From Symbiodinium natans (Eukaryota > Sar > Dinophyceae > Suessiales > Symbiodiniaceae): a stretch of DNA of 64,000 nt. Every line of letters begins with the position of its first letter. Position 1 is the first letter of the stretch. This document shows, piece by piece, positions 30,601-42,600 of this stretch. Under the pieces are notes generated by a model. That model did no database searches, was not told where the DNA came from, and worked only from the letters and a program-made list of their open reading frames with translations. Position numbers and translations under genes: made by a program. The stretch is taken from NCBI GenBank assembly GCA_905221605.1, contig CAJNDS010002271.1:253001-317000 (forward strand), read 5' to 3'.

Positions 30601-33600
30601 TGGTCCGCTGCTGCACCGCCGCGAGCGACACAGTGCTGCCACCAGCCTCCAGGGACATGAGGCGCTTCGCTTTGTCGGCCTGTCTCCGCCTATGCCTCTG
30701 CCTGTCTGAACCTACGGTGCCTGGGAGCCGGCCCGCTTCAAGAGCGGCCGCCGCAGCGGCTGTTGCGGGGCCCCCTGCCTCAGGAGGTCTTCTTGACGTC
30801 TTAGGGGTTTATAGGAGCCAGGGGAGAGCTTGGGCGTGCCAGGGCGAGCTGGAAAGAAAGCTTTTCAAGCCGAGCACTCCCGAAATCAGGCCCGGGGACC
30901 AGCAAAGCACAAGTAATTGACACTGAGCTGCTGCAGCGAGGCCATGGCATAGTACTGGCCCTATCAGGGGGCATCAGGCAAAACACCTAGACGTCAGCAA
31001 GCCGAGACTAGGGGGGGGGGGGGGGGGGGGGGCGGCCTACACCTGTGGAATGACCACTGTGCCCAATGCGCAACAGATCAGGCATATCACGCAACCCGGC
31101 GATCCACGAACAGGAGCAAGAATTATTGTGTCCACCCACACAGCTGAGCACAATCACTGCGCTTCAGGGCTGCCAGCTGCCGTGGGTGGGCATCTAAAAA
31201 GTAGTTCCGGCTAAGACTAACGAGAAGAGAAGTGTTATCGATAAACGACGTTCAAGCTTCTTGCTAATCTTAGCCAGCACGTCTTTGTATGCCCACCCGG
31301 CAGCTGACAAGCACCGCACTTCTTGCTAGACATATCAAGCACCACAAGTCCGGGTGAGGGGATGATGGGACAGTCCCATCTCACCTGGAGGGCCATGAGC
31401 TCCTTGTGAGTGCCCTTCTCCGCGACATGGCCCGCCTCGGGCCACAGGGATCAAAGGGAGCTAAAAAAACCTTCCAGCAGCAGCACAGCAGGGGTTTGGG
31501 GTTTTACTTCTTCCACCCCCCAAGCCTGGAGCACGTAGATGGCGTCGGAGGACACGATGGATGTCAGTCGGTGCGCGATGGAGACTGTCGTGATTGATTG
31601 ACCGTATGTTTCGTCCAGGGAGTCAAGGGTCGCCTCTCGCACAACTGGATTGGGTCGAGAGGAGCCCACCTTAACACCCTGACACTCTTTACCCGTATAT
31701 CACCATGTCTGTAGCCCACCACCTGCGAATACCGAAGCCATCAACTAGAATGTCCCTTGAAGGGCCGCTGCAAGATTCTTTTGCCCCCTGCCTAGCTGGC
31801 CGCACCACAGGGGACACACACGTGTTCAGGAACAATCCGCGGCGCATTCTAGCACACATATTTTTTGAGGAGGGCTGCTGCGCAAGCCTTGAACCGATGC
31901 CCCAATCTTTCATGACATCTCAACCCAGATGTCGTTTCTATCCCTGTAAGCACCTGGACCATCCGCTCGGACTCATTGTCCAGGGCAGATGTAGCCTTCG
32001 ACAGTTTTGTTTGGACAGTGCTGAAAGACTATCACTGCTTTTTGCACTCCACGACAGCCACAGCAGCTCGTCCCAAGATGTGCAGAAGCCAAGACCCGTC
32101 GCATTTACAAGACTTCTTCGTGATTTTGGCACCTCTTCAACGCCTCTTCGACACACTTGCAAAGTCTCGGATATCGGATGCCTGTTGCAGGCCTGCATCC
32201 GATGAAGTGCGGACCTAAACCTCTCCCCTCGAAGCCATCTAATGTTGTGCTCTTGGGATGCGAGGGTGCATGGGAGAGCATGAGAGAATGAGACCAGCGG
32301 GGGGGGCCTCGTCCAGTAGCAAGATCTGCGGCCTGTCAGGCTTCTTCGATTCAAAGGGCTCTGGGCCTCTCAAGACTCCTAGAGTCAAGAGCCCTTGCAC
32401 TTTACCGGCAACCTGAGACTTGCACTTGACAATCATGACACTTCCACCGGTGGCCCCCTCCGCCGCCAATCTAGCATTCCCCGCCCTTATAGACTTAGAT
32501 TGCGCCCTCCCCTTTAAATGGAGCTCGAAATAGATTCAACCGCTCTCACTACCCCCCCCTACCCCAGACCCCCTACACCGCACCACCGGTGACTCGCACA
32601 GTTCGTGTGCTTTAGTGTAGGGCTTGTGGCTTCACACCTTCGGGCGCACAAGGATGCAAAGCATCTGGGTGATACTGTAAGGCTGCGTAGCCAAGGGCTT
32701 AAAGCCTGCGTTCCTCATTTTGTTTGCCTTCGGGCTTTGGAATACGCTGGAGGCGGCTTCACGAAGCTTCTTTCAGGCCTTCGAGCCAGCGCCCGCGCGA
32801 TGGCCACCCGCTGCTTCTGGCCGCCGGAGAAATTCCCTGCAGGACTGCAGGACAGCTGTCAGCGATCTGGATGCTGCACCCCGCCAACCCACACCCGCAC
32901 CTCCAGTCACCAGGGTGTCCAGCCCCTTGGGCAGCTGGGTCAGCGTGTCCAGGATCTGCCTGGGCCAATGTCAGGGGTGAAGACGTGGCTTGAAGCCAAA
33001 GAGAAAGCCCTTCAAGCCCCTTGCATCCCCTTGCGACAAATTGTTTTGCTTGGAACCTCACAAGCCTTACAAGCCCCTAACAACCCAACCAACAAGCAGC
33101 CCAGCTTCGCACTTCGCGCTGCCTCGATGGCCTCCTGCCACAAAGGTTGAGTAGAGATCGCGTTCTTCCACGGCCCCGTTGGGCGACGACTTTCTTGGGA
33201 ATGGGCCTTCGTAGGGCATGTTGTTCTTTGTTCTTAGGTGCTGAGGGAGGGCTGCCTGATGCGGGGATGTGATGCCTTAAGCGGGGTAGTGAGGTGATCT
33301 TGGTGACCGTAGCGGCTTGCTGCTAACCATGACAACAACTAATGACTCATGTTGCTGGATGGGAAAGGTTAAGGGGCGACTTAGGTTCCCATGCAGAAGC
33401 AAAAGACGCCCTGCAAAGTCGCAAACAAGCCCCCCATATTATCCCCGTCCACCCCCCCCAAGTACATTGGGCTCACTTGAGCCCTCCACATCCCCTCCTC
33501 GTCGCTGATTGAGCCGTCTCCGGCCTTCGGTGGGCAGTGAAGTAGAAGTAGGTGGGCAGCTCATGTTATGGAAGAAGAGCACCACAGTGACGAGGAGATA

Positions 33601-36600
33601 GCACCCACAGGCCACACGATATCAAGAGCGTGCCAAAGAACAACACGGATTCCTCTGAAATGCCGGCCGTCAAAGCAAAAACTCGGCATGCAGAGCCTTG
33701 AGGTTCTTCATGGCGGAGGCTGCAAAGAGAACTGGCTCCTCCACTGCACGCAAACTCGCACCCGGAGATTGCCCGCAAACGAGCACATGCTGCTGAGCAG
33801 CTGCAGCGAAGCACCCCGCTCCCCAGCTCCCCTCTCCCTGCCTGGCCAACATACCCGATCAGCTTTCGCCAAGCTCGCACTGGCAGGCTGCGGAGCCTTT
33901 GGGATTCAGGTACCACACTGTCACCAGACCGGACCGGGGTTCTGGGGATGGGTTTGCTGCAATACTGCAGTGAGCTTGAGCAAGGTTCTTCAGGCCGAGC
34001 TGCGGGACACCGTTGATCAGGATCTCCCCTTTGTTCGGGTCGTAGAAGCGCTCCAGCAGCTGGATCGTGGTGCTCTTCCTTCGCAAACGATTCGGTCTTC
34101 GCAAGGTAGCGGCCAACACATCCTACTTCCTACTTCCTGCTTCCTACTTACTACTTACTACTAACTGCTAACTACACCCTTTATCCCTTACCCCCTAAGG
34201 GGCATTTTGGAACATCTTGGAGCATCTTGAATTTTGGAGCACATTCGATTTATTGGGAGCATTTTGGCGCATGTTCGAGCACTTTGGAAGCACCTTGGAA
34301 ACCTATTCGAGTATTTTAAGACACCTTGGAGTAGACTGTTTTGGAGCATTTTGAAGCATGTCGAACGTTTTGAAGCACTTTGGAGCATTTGGGTGGCATT
34401 TTGGAACATTTTGGAACATTTCGGAAGCAAGAATTATGCAAGTTTGCAGCATTTTGATCATGCTGGTAGCATTTTCAGAGCATTTTGCAGCATGTTAAAG
34501 AATTTCGGAGCATTTTCAGTACTTGAGAACCTTTTTGTGAGACTTTGGGGCACTTTGAGCATTCTGGAGGCTGTTGAAGCATGTTGGGAACATTTCTTAG
34601 AACATTTTGGGATCATGTTTTGGAGCACTTCGGGAGATTGTGGGAACATTTTGGAAGCAAAAACGAAACACTTCGAGCATCCTGGACAATCTGGAACAGC
34701 ATTTTGAGCATGTGGGAGCATTTTGGAGCGCATGTTAAACCATGTTGGAAGTATTCTGAAAAGATTTGAGAGAGCACTTGGGAGCATTTCGAAACATTTC
34801 GGAGCATTGTTGAGCATTTGCGAGAACATTTTTGACCATGTTAGAAGCATGTTCAAGTTTTTTGGAGCATTGATTTGAGAGCATTTGCGAGCATTTGAAA
34901 ATAGCACTTTGGAGCATTATGGGAGGGCCCTCGTGCCTTCCACCTGCAGTGTAATAACACCGGGCTGGGGTTCACACAACGAAGCCAGCACACTATTCAC
35001 TGAGTCTACTACTATTTACGCGCCCTCACCAAACACCCCACAAGCACCTCCGAAAGCACCCATTGATGGATTGAGGACGCTCCCAAAGCAGTACAAGCGG
35101 ACGAGACCGTGACAGCCCAAACCCCAGAAGCGGACGAAACTGTGACAGCCCAAAACCCCTAATTAGAAGCGGACGAGACCAAGACAGCCCAACACCCCTA
35201 GAAGCGGACGAGACCGTGACCCCTAGATGCGGAAACTCCTAGAAGCGAACGACCGCCGCCGCCCAAAACCCCTAGAAGCAGACGAGACCGTGACAGCCCA
35301 AAACCCCTAGAAGCGGACGAGACCGTGACAGCCCAAAGCCCCCTAGAAGCCCAAAACCCCCTAGAAGCGGACGAGACCGTGACAGCCCAAAACCCCCAGA
35401 AACGGACGAGACCGTGACAGCCCAAAACCCCTAGAAGTGGACGAGACCGTGACAGCCCAAAACCCCTAGAAGCGGACGAGACCGTGACAGCCCAAAACCC
35501 CTAGAAGCGGACGAGACCGTGACAGCCCAAAGCCCCCTACAAGCCCAAAACCCCTATAAGCCCAAAACCCCCAGACACGGACGAGACCATGACAGCCCAA
35601 AACCCCTAGAAGCGGACGACCCTAGAAGCGGACGAGACCGTGACAGCCCAAAACCCCTAGAAGCGGACGAGACCGTGACACCCCCAGAAACGGACGAGCC
35701 CGTGACAGCTCCAAACTCCTAGAAGCGGACGAGGCCGTGACAGCCCACAACCCCTAGAAGCGCCGCCCAAAACCCCTAGAAGCGGACGAGACCGTGACAG
35801 CCCAAAACCCCCAGGAACGGACGAGACCGTGACAGCCCAAAACCCCTAGAAGCGGACGAGACCGTGACAGCCCCAAGCCCCGCCCAAAACCCCTAGAAGC
35901 GGACGAGACCGTGACAGCCCAAAACCCCCAGAAACGGACGAGACCGTGACAGCCCAAAACCCCTAGAAGCGGACGAGACCGTGACAGCCCAAAACCCCCA
36001 GAAACGGACGAGACCGTGACCGCCCAAAACCCCTAGAAGCGGACGAGACCGTGACAGCCCAAAACCCCCAGGAACGGACGAGACCGTGACAGCCCAAAAC
36101 CCCTAGAAGCGGACGAGACCGTGACAGCCCCAAGCCCCCTAGAAACGCAAAACCCCTAGAAGCGGACGAGACCGTGACAGCCCAAAACCCCCAGAAACGG
36201 ACGAGACCGTGACAGCCCAAAACCCCTAGAAGCGGACGAGACCGTGACAGCCTAAAACCCCCAGGAACGGACGAGACCGTGACAGCCCCAAGCCCCCTAG
36301 AAGCCCAAAACCCCTAGAAGCGGACGAGACTGTGTGACAGCCCATTAGAGAGCAAGCCATGTGCAATGGTGTGTGTGGCTCGCCATTTTTGTTGTGTGCA
36401 GCGAGCTGGTACTGTCTACATAGTTGATGGGAATGTCGATGGCTCCAAAGTCCTGAAGCTTATAGCATGCACAGCTGTTCCCACAGCAATGCCAAGCCTG
36501 AGGATGACTTCATGGTATTCCCCCCCTCCGTAACAATTTTGGAGAGATAACTGAAGCAACGACGGCTTCCGGATTGCAATGTAAAACTGCAAAGCCCGAG

Positions 36601-39600
36601 GAAGTATCGTATTTGCACCAGGCCTTGCCATGCGTGCAGCTTCAGCAAGGGGATTGATACGATGCATCCCCAAAGGGTGGGGAGTTCATCTGAACATTGG
36701 GTGGGACAAAGGAAGCCTGGCTCAAGCCAGAAGCTTATGGAATAGCACATGGATATGTATCTAATGGTTGCATGGCCCCACCACTAACCTACCACAATGC
36801 AGGTCATTAGAGAGCAAGCCATGTGCAATGGTGTGTGTGGCTCGCCATTTTGTTGTGTGCAGCGAGCTGGTACTGTCTACATAGTTGATGGGAATGTCGA
36901 TGGCTCCAAAGTCCTGAAGCTTATAGCATGCACAGCTGTTCCCACAGCAATGCCAAGCCTGAGGATGACTTCATGGTATTCCCCCCCATTGATCAAAACA
37001 CTACCATCGATCTGCGCACAACATGTTGGAAACTGGTGAGCAATGACTTGAAACGGGCTTGGGATCTTACGAAAGTGAGCAATTTATCGTAAGGCACTGC
37101 AAAGTGAGCCACGGCTTTTGCCAGCTTGAGGAATGGTGCCTATCACGCGCGCTTGACCAACAGGATGTCAAAGGAAGCTGACGTCATGACCAGAACTCGT
37201 TCCACTCTGCCATAGAAAGCTGCAAGTGATTCTTCGGCCATGAAAGTGGGAATCTCAACTGGCAGAGCTGAATACCTGCCTTTGCTGCTTCGGGACAAGA
37301 AACACCTTCACGGGAACCTCCATCTGCAATGTTGGATTTACTCGGCACATGCTCCCACCAGGCTCGAACACCTTGTCGCATAAGGCGCAAAACTGTGGCG
37401 TGGACGATGCTGCCTAAATCCAGTGACCTGGAGGTCCCCAAGACGTAACTGCAGAGGACTGCCATATTGTCAATGAAAACAGTGAGCAAGCAATGCTGCA
37501 AGAGTTCGCGCTCAAAGTAAAGGGCGAGCATCGGTGCAAGGGCCTCAGCCTGCGCGATAAGAGTTTCTGATGACTGGAACTGCTCGAGCACATAAAGTGG
37601 GATATCAATGACGGCGCCCCTGCGAAGGTGCTCCTTCAGACATGCTACGATGAAACAAACGCGTGCTGCTGGTCGTCCTTGAAGGTCGAGTTTGAAAGAT
37701 GCGTCTGTAAACAAAGCAACCTTTCTGTAAGCACCAGGCATCAGGGGAATTTCTCTGTACGGACAAGAATGCAGCAACTCCAGAAACAAACACAATTCCA
37801 AGCGCAAGCCATGACCTAACGCAGTGTCATCCGAAGTCGTTCGTTCGTCCAGGTAAGGCACTGGCACCCTACCTGATCGTCCCTGGTACGTCTCTGCAAG
37901 ATGGAGCAACTTGCCACGGAGAGACGATGCAACGGATCTGTGTAAGCGGTTGTCATGAAAAAATCTGCAAGATCATGTTCTTAATTTGTTCTTCGCGGCC
38001 AGGCTTAGGCAAATGTCGAATGCGTTCATGAGACCCCAGTTCGGTGTAGAGCTCGCGCGCGCCCAGGAAGATGGCGTCTGCTGTCGGCATCTGGTCTTTG
38101 GCAGGGTCACGTTTGTAGCCAAGCCAGCTGAGCAATTCCAAGAAAGATCGAGTTGCAGAGCCACCGCTGCACGCCACATCAATGACCTTGAAATCATCAA
38201 AGAAAGCAAACACCGGTATGGCCAGCCATCTTCGTGCCAGAGCAACGACGAATGTTGGGATTCTATTGAAACCAAGAACCGCCGCCCCGAGCCCGAACGC
38301 CAGCCCATCACATTCTGCAAAGACCCACTGCTGTCGTTCCGGGTGGAAAATGGCTACGATGGAGTATCGCAAATGCTGGGGATTGACAGGTACTTGCCTG
38401 TATGCTTTCTCAAGATCATGAGTGCTGACTCGCACCTCCCAGCCGCCGTCGAGAGCCGCCCCATGCAAATTGCGAAGTCGGCGGACGGCTGCGAAGGAAG
38501 CTGAGGAGGAGGTTGTGTGAATGCGTTCCCAAGCTTGAAGAGTGCTGTTGGTGTCAGACTCTTTAGCGTTATCAATGAGTCTCCATTTGGAGTGAGCTTG
38601 TTGCCACACAGCAAATCGCGGCATGGGGCGCCACCTGCCTTTACCATGTCGGGCATCCATCTCTGCAGCAGTCCAGTAGCCTCTCAAGGTCCCTGACTTG
38701 CGTTCCACCTCAGACTTCTCCCAGACAACACGAACTTGCTCTGGAGGGGGCGGCCTGCGAGACACAAGCTTCTGCACGTAGTCATCATGACCGTTTTCAA
38801 AATCTTGCAAGGGCACGGTAGGCTCGACAGAGGCCGCGCGGTAGATGTTTGAGCGGGGAAGCTCCCCCACAATGAGCGCGCCTTTCTGGGCTAGCTCCAG
38901 CAAAAAGATGTCGGGCCAGCAAATCGAGTACCTTGAGAGCTCCAAACGGTCCAAATGAACATGCTCTGAGACCTTGCGGGAGGTGCTGGATCGAGCACAA
39001 TTAAGGGAGTCGGCCATGCCTTCGGCAGATTCGCATATTGATCGAAGGCGAGAGAACTGTGCCCGCCTCCATGCCCGAGCTTTCTTGCCAAGCGCCAAGC
39101 ACTTTCGCAGCGCAAAGTCAAGATCATCCGGCACTGGGGGCTCCAGACTGAGCGGCGACTCAACAACCTCTCCACACTGGAAATGCGACACCGGGTCCAA
39201 ACCTAATGGCAACAGGGATGAATGCCCAGCAGCACTTGTTTGGGACCGATGTTGCACAAGCAACGCTACAGAAGCCGAGCTGCTGGAGTTTTGCTCGATT
39301 GGCCCAGGTCCCATCGGCTCATCTGTTGGCATACCTCGGTCGCAAAGGTCTTGAATATATGGGCACTGTCGGCGCAGCTCCTTATAGGTGTCCGCATATT
39401 CAGTGAGGGCTCGGAAATTGTGGTCCAACTCACCTGTATCAGCTTCATGAGGAGAGCACGGCTGAGAGGAAACCACGCCCACCGCCCGAAGGAGAGCTTC
39501 CGCCAGCTGCAAAGGGAGAACGTCTTGCAAGAGCTGAGCGCGCCGTTGCGCAAGAAGGTGTAGCGGTTCATCCTCGAGCGTCCGCAGAAGAGGAGCCGTG

Positions 39601-42600
39601 TAATGGTCAGGAAAACCGACGATGCGCTCCATTTCCAGGGGTACCAAACAGCGGTGTGCTCCGGACGCACTGCAGCAAGACTGAGATGGGTATTCACATA
39701 ACAGAGCGAGACAGCGTGCCTCCACAGTTGTTCGCCACCCCGGTAGTAGAATGCTCGGCAAATCCGGCGGTAGCACACGTGACAAAGGCAGGAGATCGCA
39801 AGTCGGGGAATGACACCACCACTGGAGGCCTGCGAGCCGGCCCACGCAACAGGCATCCTCGGGAAACCGGACAACATCTGCCTGAAAAAGGGCCCTGCAC
39901 GCCTGCGCGCTTGCAATGTTCTCTGCGCAGGACGGGACCAATGCAAAGAGTCGCCCTTGGAGGACCTCTTTGAGCCAGCCAAAAACACGAAGGAACACGC
40001 GCAAATTGCGTTCGTCTTGGCATGGGTCTGCACCTGTCGGCAGCACACTGCAAGCAAACAAGAAGGAAGCTCCAACATGACGACTGGCAACGGCACGCAG
40101 TGAGTCAAGACAGAGCAATGCACTCGATCCCATGTGCTCCACGCAACCATGTTGTATTTGCAAGACGTCATAGGCATGCTGAGGCAGGTCCAGCACATAA
40201 GCTGCACAGACACTGCAACCCATCTCGTGGACAGTCGCGAGGAACGGGGCCAGACCTCCACATATTTCCAGGACAACGACGCCAACATCGTCAGGATCAT
40301 CACATTGCGCACGCCTTCCCTAGCGCACGGCAGGCATTCCGTGTTTGCTTGGGTCATGGGATTGCCTGGTGTGATCCTTCTTCTCGCAAACTTTGCCGGA
40401 AAGTAGGACGATGTCGCAACAATGAACCTCACCCCTGGGGCACTTTTGTTCACAGCCTCTGCGATCATTATTGCGCTTGCAGATTTTAAAGCCACCAGCA
40501 GTTGAGTTGGCTGTTTGCCACTTGGGTCGCGAAGGCGTAGGATCGCTCGCCGCCGCATCTGCGTTTGAGGAAGTCTTTGCTGGAGCTGCGTGCCTGGCAG
40601 AGCGCTGTAGAACATGGTCATGGTCCTTCCAAATGGAACTGTGCTCCCTGATGACATAGTCCAACGCATGACCCCAAGGTTTCTGCGAACCTCCTCGAGC
40701 GCATTCAATGGCCTTGGCTCTGAAGTCTTCCTCCACGGCCTGAATGTACTCAAGGACGGACTCGGCCGTATACTGGCTACACAACCTCCAAGCGCGTTGC
40801 CCCAGCTGAAACGCATATTGGGACAGCAATGGCCACGAAGCGTACTTGACGGCGCCACCATCATAAGGCACATCGAAACAGCCGGCGACCGCCCATGTGA
40901 ACACCAGGACGTCCAACAACATGAGATAGCCATGAATTCCCTGGGCCGGCGAAGGCTCCATATCCTCATTGCCGGAGCTGGAGACGAGGGAAACGCCATC
41001 TGCGAGCTTTTGCTTCTTGACTGGCGGGGCCTTTTGGGCAGTAGCGAGGGAACGTACCCGCAGGACAGGAAACATGCTGGGCTGACGGGCTTCGAACTCA
41101 CGCCGAAACCGCCCAAACATGGAATCGCTACCAATCCTGCGAGAGTCAATCTCACCCCACTTGTGGTAAGCTGTGAAGATGGAGACGTAGGACTTCTGCA
41201 CATCAGGGTCCAAGGGTTCATCCAAATCCTCGGGCGCCAAACCCTGCGACTGACGGGCAATCTGACGAGTGACCAAAGCATCAGCTTCGCGCCATGCCTG
41301 CTTGAGCAGGGCCAGTTGGCTTTGGTTGTCCTTGTGGCTGGGAATTTTGGCCAAGATCTTGGGCTCGATGTCGGATCTGGAGTCAACCCAATTCGCAAAG
41401 GCGCGAATCGAAAGACAACCCACATCTGCCCGACCCAGGTAATCAACAATTGCCTGGTCAACCTTCCGCTGAAGCAAGAAGGCCTGAAGCTCGGCGTTCA
41501 CCGGCATGGGACCGATTTGCGAGTCAGTCCGAGACAACCACACAACGTGCTATACTGGGGACACCTGAGCCAAACAAAAAGTATTGGGCATTTTGGAAGG
41601 TGCACTACTTACAGCTGCATCACATTGACAGTCAGCATACTTACAACTGCATCGCATTGACGGCAACTCTGCTCGGGCGCCAAGGATATCTGGCGCGTCC
41701 GCAATGTGTGACTGCTATATAAGCGCCGCGTCGTAGTGACGAACAGCTTTACAGAAAAGAGCCGAGCCGCTTCGGAATGAAGAACGGCCTCATGCCTACA
41801 GGCCTAGTGAGCAATGGGCAGATCTCGAAACGAGCAGGCCCAGCGCACACACAGCGAGCTTATTAGATTGCAACCTATGAGGGCAGGTTAGGGTCAAAGG
41901 GGGGGAGGCAAGGTTTACGACAACACGGCTTGCATGACAGGTCGGACACTCGGACTCGCTGCAGCGCAATGCAGATCAGCGAGACAGCGAGAAGTGTCTT
42001 ATGTTGCATTACGCAGATCTACAGGCTTGCAGACCTCACGTGTGGAGCTTGCTGAAGCCCAGCCAGCGCTCTTGAGAAGACTCGGGCAGCTTCCTGAAAC
42101 ACGTGGGGGACCATTCGCGCCCAGTTGCCAACGCTTTCTCCAAGCCAGCGCCCTCCTCTGGGCGACGGAGCTTCTTGCCACATTGAGTGGTGCCAGGCGT
42201 AACTGCGGACTGCAAATGAAGTTTGGAGCGCTTGCTCGATGCTGGCAGCAACCAAGTTGGCTCATCCCGGTCGTCTTCTGCATCGCTTATGCTCGGCTCG
42301 GAAAGCAAGGGACTGCTGCTTCCTTCGGTCTGCTTGCCAGGGAGAGCCGCGGGCACGGCGCTTGAAACTTCAGCACGTCTAGGCCACAAAGGGATAAGGT
42401 CCTCCCATGATGGATCACGTGACTCCTTCTGACAGCACCAACGTGACCAAGCAAGCCGCGCAGCTCCGATCAACTCGGATTTCAGGCGCTGGGAAAGCGC
42501 CAGCTTGTTGTCGCTGTACCGGAGTGGCATGGCCAAGCGCCAGGACATCTCCTGCAGGGATGGGCGCTTACTATCCATCCATGCTCCAATTGCCAACATT

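Noticed and set aside
34188-34917. ORFs rich in Met/Leu/Cys/Ser/Lys
   Set aside because: Translations of the GAGCATTTTGG repeat.
35198-36220. Repeated ORFs reading GCHGLVRFWGFWAVTVSS
   Set aside because: The 35-bp satellite translated; 35 is not a multiple of three and all frames give similar artefacts.
39266-41461. 731-codon minus-strand ORF overlapping gag and pol
   Set aside because: Out of frame with the methyltransferase and gag motifs; a shadow frame.
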